A DNA stretch of 5,767 bases from Pseudoxanthomonas suwonensis (GTDB lineage Bacteria > Pseudomonadota > Gammaproteobacteria > Xanthomonadales > Xanthomonadaceae), in NCBI GenBank assembly GCA_003240695.1, contig QFNC01000072.1, positions 1-5,767 on the forward strand. Reading direction: 5' to 3'. Of the stretch, positions 1-4,993 are shown piece after piece (position 1 is the stretch's first letter; every line of letters begins with the position of its first letter). The translations under genes and the position numbers were made by a program. The notes under the pieces were generated by a model that saw only the letters and a program-made list of their open reading frames with translations, searched no databases and was not told the DNA's origin.

Positions 1-1
1 C

Positions 2-133
2 CGGGACCAGCTGCAGGACTACTTCGACCGCGCGCTGAAGGAGTCCTCGGGCCTGCACACCCCGCACCTGCTGGGCGAGGCCCTGTCCTGGCACCAGCGA
101 TTCCTCGAGACCGGGACGATGCGTCACGGCTGA
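2..133 (+). CDS. C-terminal end of an unrecognised upstream gene (5' end outside window)
   Basis: The window opens inside a reading frame that runs 43 codons to a TGA at 131-133. The frame was chosen because nearly every codon ends in G or C, as expected for a highly G+C-rich actinobacterial core gene; the other frames have no such bias. The visible peptide is soluble-looking and partly helical (it includes DQLQDYFDRALKES and HLLGEALSWHQRFLETG), with no membrane segment and no motif I can assign to a family. Its codon use matches the peptidase at the far end of the window and differs from the genes between them, which marks it as flanking chromosome. I do not propose a function. Confidence 0.75.
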   Translation, partial: RDQLQDYFDRALKESSGLHTPHLLGEALSWHQRFLETGTMRHG

Positions 134-147
134 CGGCCCGCCGGACC

Positions 148-169
148 GGACACCTGCGGGACACCTGCG
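148..169. repeat. Tandem 11-bp direct repeat (two perfect copies)
   Basis: GGACACCTGCG occurs twice head to tail (148-158 and 159-169), 14 bases after the stop codon of the upstream gene. It is not palindromic. It could be a replication-slippage duplication or part of the old 3' flank of the upstream gene. No function is evident. Confidence 0.7.
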
Positions 170-240
170 CTGTCGCCCGCCTGGAAGTCGCGCTCAACAC
201 CGCCCTCTGGCCCGGACACAACCCCACCAACTAGGCGCTG

Positions 241-258
241 CCGCCGACCGTCCGGCGG
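241..258 (+). other. Small G+C hairpin, weak terminator candidate
   Basis: CCGCCG (241-246) pairs with CGGCGG (253-258) around a 6-base loop. It lies about 110 bases after the upstream stop and has no T-run behind it, so as an intrinsic terminator for that gene it is weak. In DNA this rich in G+C such a stem can arise by chance. Confidence 0.25.
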
Positions 259-328
259 GCGATTCTGCTTGTCGTTCTGCTGCGTTTTCGTCATGCCATC
301 GACGATCGCGGCCGGGACGGACAGCTTG

Positions 329-465
329 ATGGCGACAAAATGACGACACAACCGAAACCCTTGAGGTTTCGTACGCGCTCGCGGTAGGCATTGGGCTGTC
401 AGGAGCGTCAAACCAAGGGTGAACCCATGCCCCACACCAATCCCATGTCGTCACTTTGTCGCCAC
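329..465. repeat. 21-bp imperfect inverted repeat flanking a 95-base interior
   Basis: Left arm 329-349 and right arm 445-465 are reverse complements at 18 of 21 positions. The right arm core reads TGTCGTCACTTTGTCGCCA; the left arm, read on the other strand, has the same 19-base core with one change (A for C at the ninth base). Each arm holds two directly repeated TGTCG boxes 11 bases apart, about one helical turn, and a perfect palindrome TGTCGCGACA follows at 510-519. This pattern suits a dimeric DNA-binding protein or a recombinase binding on one face of the helix. The interior holds a hairpin, a possible promoter and the start of the 17-codon leader ORF, so an operator pair controlling the zinc-finger gene is the favoured reading. 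A mobile-element end or recombination site is the alternative. Confidence 0.75.
353..371. promoter_or_regulatory. Perfect 7-bp hairpin or operator overlapping a possible -35 element
   Basis: CGAAACC (353-359) and GGTTTCG (365-371) form a perfect inverted repeat around CTTGA. It sits just inside the left arm of the larger inverted repeat. TTGAGG at 361-366 could be a -35 box, with TAGGCA (385-390) as a weak -10 box 18 bases further on; transcription would then begin near 397, about 30 bases before the leader ORF. The palindrome would then be a repressor site over the -35 box. The promoter assignment is speculative, since actinobacterial promoters are poorly predicted by eye; the palindrome itself is plain. 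Confidence 0.4.
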
Positions 466-480
466 CAGCGAGTGCCGTGA
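427..480 (+). CDS. 17-codon leader ORF overlapping the start of the zinc-finger gene
   Basis: ATG at 427 follows a good Shine-Dalgarno match (AAGGG, 415-419) with 7-base spacing. The frame encodes MPHTNPMSSLCRHQRVP and stops at TGA 478-480. That stop overlaps a GTG at 477-479 (GTGA), which opens the zinc-finger reading frame and has no good ribosome site of its own. This is the classic arrangement for translational coupling by termination and reinitiation, and it is the main reason for choosing GTG 477 as the start of the next gene. The ORF runs through the right arm of the inverted repeat, so the coding match may be incidental. The peptide itself resembles nothing I know. Confidence 0.4.
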   Translation: MPHTNPMSSLCRHQRVP

Positions 481-944
481 CCTACCCCGATGGGGGTCGC
501 TGCCCCGACTGTCGCGACACGGGAATGCCGAACGTCTGGCCGTCACCCGGTTCCACGTACTGCGCCGCTCACACCCGCGCTCGACGTGCCCATCAGAAAC
601 GCCACCACAAGCGCGTAGAGCGAGCCCGGCGGGACGGGAATCCCCTCCCCGTACGCGAGGCGTACGAGCCGCGCCCTGCCGCGTCCTATCCCGGTGCGTT
701 CCTCACGCCCACCCAAGTCAGGGAAGTCGCAGCGGCACTTGCAACGATCCGTAAAGCCGAGGATGCGGTACGGCACGCGATCCGTACGAACGACCTGCGC
801 CGGCTCGGCCTAGCCGCCGATGAACTTCTTGACGCGGGCGGGGAGCTCCGTCAAACCCTCCGCCCGGTCGAGAGAGCGAACACCCCGCGCGGCCCATCCC
901 GGTACAGCCCGAACCGTGGACGCACCCAGCGTGCCCAGCTCTGA
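477..944 (+). CDS. Small basic protein with a CxxC...CxxH zinc-finger-like motif, function unknown
   Basis: This 155-residue protein is not assigned to a named family. Near its N terminus it carries C9-x2-C12-x16-C29-x2-H32, a spacing expected of a zinc ribbon or treble-clef finger. A very basic stretch follows (about residues 34-52, including RARRAHQKRHHKRVERARR), then two probable amphipathic helices (about 77-104 and 107-130) and a basic tail. Zinc finger plus arginine-rich helix suggests nucleic-acid binding; this is inference. Small proteins of this look are common in actinobacterial phages and mobile islands. The frame also allows TTG at 456, but that start has no ribosome site and lies inside the inverted-repeat arm; GTG 477 is preferred because of the GTGA overlap with the leader ORF. 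It is followed after 152 bases by the restriction-modification gene, so it may be a regulator of the cassette. Codon use is less G+C-biased than in the flanking genes. Confidence 0.6.
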   Translation: MTYPDGGRCPDCRDTGMPNVWPSPGSTYCAAHTRARRAHQKRHHKRVERARRDGNPLPVREAYEPRPAASYPGAFLTPTQVREVAAALATIRKAEDAVRHAIRTNDLRRLGLAADELLDAGGELRQTLRPVERANTPRGPSRYSPNRGRTQRAQL

Positions 945-965
945 CCATGCCTGGCTGTCTCCCCT

Positions 966-984
966 TTGCCAGTGGCGCTGGCAA
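966..984. promoter_or_regulatory. Perfect 7-bp inverted repeat between the zinc-finger and restriction-modification genes
   Basis: TTGCCAG (966-972) and CTGGCAA (978-984) are perfect reverse complements with a 5-base spacer, 21 bases after the upstream stop codon. It lacks a trailing T-run, so it is a poor intrinsic terminator. It would suit a repressor site for the downstream gene, or an RNA hairpin acting as a processing or attenuation element. I cannot choose between these. Confidence 0.45.
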
Positions 985-1022
985 TGCCTGTCGGTCCCGG
1001 CCGATACGGTACCCACAGATAG

Positions 1023-1070
1023 CCTCATCGTGAGGAGGTCGTGCTCGCTACGGCAGCGGCGATGCCTCAC
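1023..1070 (+). promoter_or_regulatory. Competing RNA stems around an AGGAGG box in the restriction gene leader
   Basis: CCTCA (1023-1027) can pair with TGAGG (1031-1035), partly burying a strong AGGAGG (1033-1038). GTGAGG (1030-1035) can instead pair with CCTCAC (1065-1070). The two stems share bases and exclude each other. Behind the AGGAGG, GTG at 1041 opens a 24-codon frame that ends at TAG 1113-1115, inside the restriction gene. The restriction gene has its own ribosome site (GGAAGGA, 1086-1092), so this leader could tune expression, for example to delay the enzyme when the cassette enters a new cell. Short stems arise easily by chance; treat as a suggestion. Confidence 0.25.
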
Positions 1071-1115
1071 ATCAAGGAAGAAGTCGGAAGGAAACCATGG
1101 CACACGCGTCGCTAG
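1041..1115 (+). CDS. Possible 24-codon upstream ORF overlapping the restriction-modification start
   Basis: GTG 1041 follows AGGAGG with only 2 bases between them, or GAGG (1032-1035) with 5 bases. It reads 24 codons (begins MLATAAAMPHIKEEVG) and stops at 1113-1115, 19 bases inside the next gene, in another frame. Translation through it would cross the ribosome site at 1086-1092 and could couple to or interfere with the enzyme's own start. No similarity is recognised; it may be chance. Confidence 0.2.
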   Translation: MLATAAAMPHIKEEVGRKPWHTRR

Positions 1116-4100
1116 TACAAGCCGTAAACGACTACTTGGATCGCGTTGCTGAGATCCATGCAACGGGCGTCGCGCGCGAACACGGGTACCGCCCCGCTCA
1201 GATTGACTTGCTGAACAAGTTCCGAGACACGCTGACCATCAACGATGCTGCCAAGTCAGCGGCCGGCTTCCCCGACTTCACCATGCTCAAGCGATCACAA
1301 CCAGAGGTGGCCCGCGGTTACGGGGAAGGTAAGGACCTCGGTGACAACCTCACCCGCGTCGAAAAGACCGAACAAGTCGCCCGGTATCTGACGGAGTACA
1401 GCAACCTGTTGCTGACGAACGTGATCGAGTTCCGCTTCTTCTTGGCTGGCGAGCCGATCGGTGACCCAGTGAAGGTCGGAACGCTGCACCGCCAAACGGG
1501 TGAGCTCACACTCCATCGGGGCCGCGCTGGCGAACTCGCAGACCAGTTGGAGGCGTTCCTCAGCCGGTCGCCCGAGCGCATCCGCTCGGCACCCCGCTTG
1601 GCGACCATCATGGCTGGCAAAGCGCGGCTCATCCGGCAACTCACCAAGCGTCTCTTCGCAGATGAAAGCTCGCCCGGTGGGAGCGCTGTCAGGAACGTCT
1701 ACAACCTCGTCAAGGCGACCTTGTCACACGACATGACAGAGGGCGAGTTCGCTGATATGTACGCCCAGACCATGGTCTACGGACTGTTTGCCGCGCGGTT
1801 CCACGACACGACCGATCAGAACTTCTCCCGCCAGGAGGCTCGTGACCTCATCGCGCACGAATCCGACTTCCTCAAGGCGTTCTTCGACCACATCGCAGGA
1901 GCATCCTTCCCCGACGACCTGAAGATCGTAGTCAACGACCTATGTGAAGTGTTCGCAGTCAGCGACGTACGAGACATTGTTCGCAGGCACCTCCTCCGTA
2001 AGGGCGACACAGAGGGACGCGACCCAATCATCCATTTCTACGAACTGTTCCTGCGGGAGTACGACGCGAAACAGCGCAAGGACAGGGGCGTCTACTATAC
2101 GCCCACCCCCGTCGTTCGCTACATCATCCGCGCCGTCGACCGTGTCCTCGTGGACGAGTTCGGCCTCGCGGATGGTTTGGCCGACACCAGCCGCAAGACC
2201 ATCTCCGTCGAGATGAGCGAGGGCCAGCGGTTCAAGTCCAAAGCTAAGAAGGTCACCCAGAACCGAAATGTCCACAGAGTCCAGATTCTCGACCCCGCCG
2301 TCGGCACCGCCACGTTCCTGAACGAGACCGTCAAGAACATCCACGCCCGTTTCACCGGGCAAGAAGGCATGTGGCCTTCCTACGCCAAGGACGAACTCCT
2401 CCCACGTCTGTTCGGGTTCGAGTTGATGATGGCGCCGTACTCCATCGCGCATCTCAAACTTGGCATGACCTTGGCTGAGCTGGGAGCACCCCAGAGTGGT
2501 CAAGTCCGGGTGTACCTGACGAACACGCTGGAGGAGCCAGCGAACCTGAATCCTGACCTGCTCACGTTCGCTGGCCTCGCGGGCGCATTCAGCCGCGAGG
2601 CATCACTGGCCGCTGAGGTGAAGGTCGAAAACCCGATCATGGTCGTGGTTGGCAACCCGCCCTACTCAGGCCATTCGGAGAACAAGTTCCCGTACGCTAA
2701 CGAACTCGTCGAGAAGTACAAGGTCGAGCCCGGCGGACAGGTGAAACTGCAGGAACGCAACTCCAAGTGGTTGCAAGACGACTACGTGAAGTTCATCGCG
2801 TTCACTGAAGACTTGATCGCTCGCAACCCTGACGGTGGGGTCATGGCGATGATCACCAACAACGGGTACCTGGACAACCCGACGTTCCGAGGTATGCGTT
2901 GGCACCTAGCGCGGACGTTCGACCTGATCTACGTGATTGACCTACACGGCAGCATGAAAAAGCGCGACGCCGCCACGGTGGACGGGGACGTGAACGTGTT
3001 CGACATCCAACAGGGAGTCGCGATCATCGTCGCCGTACGGAAAGGCGCCAAGTCAGACGGCCTTGCACAGGTCAAGCACGCCGACCTGTACGGCAGCCGC
3101 CAGTCCAAGTTCGCGGCCCTGGACGCGGACGAGGTTGAGTTCACGGACGTAGACCTCGACCCCAAGTTCCTCTTCTTCCAGCCTCGCTCGTCCGCGGGTC
3201 GCGAGGAGTACGCATCCGGTATCCCACTCGATGAGCTGTTCTACAAGAATGTGATCGGTCTGTTCACAGGCAGAGACAAGCTCACGATCGACATGGACAA
3301 GCAGACGCTCGCCGACCGTGTGAACGACTTCCGTAACTCGGACCCCGAGGACGCCCGTGAGCGGTACTCGTTGGGCAAAGACGTTCGGGACTGGGCAGTT
3401 GCGCGAGCTCAGGAAGACGTGAACCGTGACTTCAGCGAGGACAAGTTCACACCTATCACCTACCGTCCCTTCGATGTTCGCTGGACCTACTACACGGGCA
3501 GGAGTAAGGGGTTCTACTACTATCCGCGAGACGCAGTCATGCGCGACGTCAGGGACGACCCGAAGAACTACTCCCTCGTCGTCGGTCGTCAGGGAGGTGC
3601 TGTCGGGTCCGGTGAATGGACACTCGCATACGTCGCGCGGGGAGTGGTCGATCTCAACATCTTCTACCGCGGCGGTGGGATGGTGTTTCCGCTCAGGATG
3701 CGGGACAAGGCGGGCGACTGGCACTCGAACGTGACGGATGCCAGCATCACCAAACTGTCCGGGTCTCTCTCGGCTCGGCCCTCTTCTCCAGACGTGTTCG
3801 ACTACGTGTACGGCGTCCTCAACTCGCCCCTCTACCGGGCAAAGTCGTCTGAGTTCCTCAAGAGCGATTTCCCCCTTATCCCGATCCCGGCAGATGATGA
3901 AGAGTTCCGGCAACTCACCGAGTTCGGCGCACGAGTTCGCGAGTTGCACCTGCTCGAAAGCGCTGACACTCAGCGCGTGAGTGACCTGACCACTACATTT
4001 CCGATCTCGGGCAGCAACGCCGTCACGGGTCGCCGGTTTGACGACAGCAAGGTGTGGATCAACGACACGCAGTATCTCGGTAACGTGCCGCGCAGCACGT

Positions 4101-4258
4101 GGGAGTACACCGTTGGTGGCTATCAGGTGCTCGACAAGTGGCTGAAAGACCGGAAGGATCGCCAGCTATCCCAGAGTGAGTTGCTGCATCTTCAGCGCAT
4201 GGCGACGGCCATCGGCAGGGTCGTAGAAGCCCAGGATGAACTCTCTAGGCGTGCTTGA
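1097..4258 (+). CDS. Single-chain restriction endonuclease/N6-adenine methyltransferase, Type IIG with Type ISP-like specificity domain
   Basis: This 1053-residue protein should bind one DNA sequence, methylate an adenine in it using S-adenosylmethionine, and cut DNA lacking the mark. Residues 1-120 form a PD-(D/E)xK nuclease: P59-D60, then E77-G-K79 (GYGEGKD) and Q93-xxx-Y97, just as in helicase-less Type ISP-like enzymes. About 190-330 is a helical linker. The methyltransferase follows: motif X at 331-340 (GVYYTPTPVV), AdoMet motif I at 397-408 (ILDPAVGTATFL) and catalytic motif IV N520-P-P-Y523, the gamma-class N6-adenine signature. About 700-1000 resembles the Type ISP C-terminal specificity domain (YRPFDVRWTYY, 789-799). 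True Type ISP enzymes (about 1500-1600 residues) carry a helicase between nuclease and methylase; none fits here. All key residues are present and the frame is unbroken, so it is probably active. ATG 1097 has a ribosome site GGAAGGA four bases upstream. The recognition sequence cannot be read from sequence alone. Confidence 0.93.
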   Translation: MAHASLVQAVNDYLDRVAEIHATGVAREHGYRPAQIDLLNKFRDTLTINDAAKSAAGFPDFTMLKRSQPEVARGYGEGKDLGDNLTRVEKTEQVARYLTEYSNLLLTNVIEFRFFLAGEPIGDPVKVGTLHRQTGELTLHRGRAGELADQLEAFLSRSPERIRSAPRLATIMAGKARLIRQLTKRLFADESSPGGSAVRNVYNLVKATLSHDMTEGEFADMYAQTMVYGLFAARFHDTTDQNFSRQEARDLIAHESDFLKAFFDHIAGASFPDDLKIVVNDLCEVFAVSDVRDIVRRHLLRKGDTEGRDPIIHFYELFLREYDAKQRKDRGVYYTPTPVVRYIIRAVDRVLVDEFGLADGLADTSRKTISVEMSEGQRFKSKAKKVTQNRNVHRVQILDPAVGTATFLNETVKNIHARFTGQEGMWPSYAKDELLPRLFGFELMMAPYSIAHLKLGMTLAELGAPQSGQVRVYLTNTLEEPANLNPDLLTFAGLAGAFSREASLAAEVKVENPIMVVVGNPPYSGHSENKFPYANELVEKYKVEPGGQVKLQERNSKWLQDDYVKFIAFTEDLIARNPDGGVMAMITNNGYLDNPTFRGMRWHLARTFDLIYVIDLHGSMKKRDAATVDGDVNVFDIQQGVAIIVAVRKGAKSDGLAQVKHADLYGSRQSKFAALDADEVEFTDVDLDPKFLFFQPRSSAGREEYASGIPLDELFYKNVIGLFTGRDKLTIDMDKQTLADRVNDFRNSDPEDARERYSLGKDVRDWAVARAQEDVNRDFSEDKFTPITYRPFDVRWTYYTGRSKGFYYYPRDAVMRDVRDDPKNYSLVVGRQGGAVGSGEWTLAYVARGVVDLNIFYRGGGMVFPLRMRDKAGDWHSNVTDASITKLSGSLSARPSSPDVFDYVYGVLNSPLYRAKSSEFLKSDFPLIPIPADDEEFRQLTEFGARVRELHLLESADTQRVSDLTTTFPISGSNAVTGRRFDDSKVWINDTQYLGNVPRSTWEYTVGGYQVLDKWLKDRKDRQLSQSELLHLQRMATAIGRVVEAQDELSRRA

Positions 4259-4270
4259 CGCGCGGATGCC

Positions 4271-4489
4271 ATGAACCTAGACGACGAAAACCATGAATAC
4301 CTCCTCACCTCTCGTCCGGAGATTTGGGACGTGTCGCTTCGAGATGGATCTGTGATGTACGTCGCTGTCCACGCCTATTGCGTGGAAGGAGACGAGGCGG
4401 TCTTCTCGGTGCTGTGTCGGGGCACTCCGAACTTTGAGATTGAAGCGCTGCGTATCCCGTTGAGCGTCGTGCCGGAGGACTTCGACTGA
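4271..4489 (+). CDS. Small acidic protein of unknown function, probably cotranscribed with the restriction enzyme
   Basis: A 72-residue protein begins 12 bases after the restriction-modification stop. There is no clear Shine-Dalgarno sequence, so translation probably depends on ribosomes finishing the gene before it. It has 15 acidic and 4 basic residues and no lysine. Alternating hydrophobic stretches (WDVSLRDGSVMYVAVHAY, then AVFSVLCRG, then IEALRIPLSVV) suggest a small beta-rich fold. There is no signal peptide or membrane segment. I do not recognise the family. Its place immediately behind the enzyme suggests a cassette partner, and its charge would allow a DNA-mimic or nuclease-restraining role, but nothing in the sequence proves either. 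It could equally be an unrelated small gene caught at the junction with the nucleotidyltransferase remnant, which begins within a few bases of its stop. Confidence 0.6.
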   Translation: MNLDDENHEYLLTSRPEIWDVSLRDGSVMYVAVHAYCVEGDEAVFSVLCRGTPNFEIEALRIPLSVVPEDFD

Positions 4490-4490
4490 C

Positions 4491-4868
4491 CTTGCCGTCT
4501 TATATCACGGAGGAGCCAAGAAGCTCACCCGGCTCGCGAAGCTTTGGAAGTACAAGCGAACGGTGCCTGTCTCGTCGTGCTACCAAGAGATGCGCGCTGC
4601 CAAGTACGCAAACGGTGAAAGCTCCTGGTTGCTCACCTCCGACATCTACTACTTCCTCAAGTCGCTACAGGATCACCAGTTGGCCGCGATGAACGACCCC
4701 ACCGGACTCGGGTCCCGGTTCACGGCATGCTCATCCGACTCGACCAAGACCGATGCCCTCTCCAAGCTGGACACGGCGGTGAACAAGGCGAAGGCCGCGA
4801 TGGACTACTCCAACGCAGGCAACCACGCGTCCGCGATCGAGCGATACAAGCTCCTCTTCGGTCAGTAG
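4491..4868 (+). pseudogene. C-terminal remnant of a CD-NTase (SMODS/CBASS-like) nucleotidyltransferase
   Basis: This frame is open from 4464 to TAG 4866-4868 and becomes recognisable near 4503 (YHGGAKKLTRLAKLWKYKR). It continues with VPVSSCYQEMRAAKYA, FLKSLQDHQLAAMNDPTG, TACSSDSTKTDALSKLDTAV and a last helix ending ERYKLLFG. That succession is characteristic of the C-terminal helical half of SMODS-type nucleotidyltransferases, which in CBASS make cyclic oligonucleotide alarms on phage infection; intact relatives are about 290-340 residues. The catalytic half, with its GS motif and the acidic residues that hold metal, is absent: upstream bases encode the unrelated acidic protein in another frame. 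The only in-frame start is GTG 4563 (101 codons), without a ribosome site, and it would omit part of the conserved region. I therefore call it a non-functional fragment. No second-messenger effector gene is nearby. Family assignment rests on motif memory, not on a search. Confidence 0.75.
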
Positions 4869-4993
4869 ACGGGCATCTCCCCGGATGGACGCCACCCCAG
4901 CCGAGTGACACTGATCTGAGAACTAGAACGACAACTTTCTGAGAACTGGCAGCCCACCCCGTGACGCCCCGCCCCGACCGAGAGGAAACCCCC
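4869..4993. other. Intergenic region before the peptidase: right edge of the accessory segment
   Basis: These 125 bases hold the 10-bp direct repeat at 4915-4947 and the ribosome site of the next gene. I see no convincing intrinsic terminator after the nucleotidyltransferase remnant and no clear -35/-10 pair. The DNA after about 4950 returns to the very G+C-rich style of the flanking gene, so the junction probably lies between 4868 and 4960. Confidence 0.45.
4915..4947. repeat. Perfect 10-bp direct repeat, period 23 bases
   Basis: TCTGAGAACT occurs at 4915-4924 and again at 4938-4947. Between them lies AGAACGACAA (4925-4934), the reverse complement of TTGTCGTTCT at 269-278 near the left side of the cassette. 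A period of 23 bases is about two helical turns, suiting paired binding sites for one protein. It may be an operator for the peptidase (46 bases before its start) or the right-hand binding region of a lost or trans-acting recombinase. Confidence 0.65.

Larger units (their letters stand above)
134..426. other. Gene-poor junction region between flanking chromosome and the accessory cassette
   Basis: No convincing gene lies here. The reverse-strand frames crossing it have no ribosome binding site and look like chance open frames in G+C-rich DNA. The segment holds an 11-bp tandem repeat (148-169), a small G+C hairpin (241-246 with 253-258), a 7-bp direct repeat (263-269 / 275-281), the left arm of a 21-bp inverted repeat (329-349) and a perfect hairpin (353-371). 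In the frame starting at base 1, codons stay G/C-ending after the upstream stop until a TAG at 232-234, reading ...ARLEVALNTALWPGHNPTN; this may be the decayed tail of another protein. From about 260 onward the base composition becomes less G+C-rich, so the edge of the inserted segment probably falls near 235-330. Confidence 0.5.

Noticed and set aside
124..454. Reverse-strand frames of 103 and 86 codons in the left gap
   Set aside because: They have no ribosome sites, no recognisable domains, and run through the inverted repeat and into the upstream gene's 3' end.
329..519. CRISPR array or replication iterons
   Set aside because: The TGTCG boxes are too short, mixed in orientation and irregularly spaced for CRISPR repeats, and no replication or cas gene is nearby.
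419..754. Forward frame of 111 codons beginning GTG 419
   Set aside because: It overlaps the zinc-finger gene out of frame; its GTG lies inside the AAGGG ribosome site serving ATG 427 and its product looks arginine/proline-rich and random.
1940..2503. Reverse-strand frame of 187 codons
   Set aside because: It is antisense to the methyltransferase motif I region and shows no domain or start signal.
3053..3949. Long reverse-strand frame (298 codons) opposite the restriction-modification gene
   Set aside because: It is wholly antisense to the specificity region of a protein with clear motifs, has no ribosome site, and has the low-complexity Val/Arg/Glu look of an antisense frame in G+C-rich DNA.
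1097..4258. BREX PglX or DISARM methylase
   Set aside because: The N-terminal PD-(D/E)xK nuclease and Type ISP-like C terminus point to a stand-alone restriction-modification enzyme, and no BREX or DISARM partner genes are present.
4492..4692. 66-codon forward frame starting TTG 4492
   Set aside because: It is out of frame with the nucleotidyltransferase-like sequence that occupies the same bases and shows no protein-like features.
4869..4900. Terminator after the nucleotidyltransferase remnant (CATC...GATG stem)
   Set aside because: The stem is only four base pairs and has no T-run.
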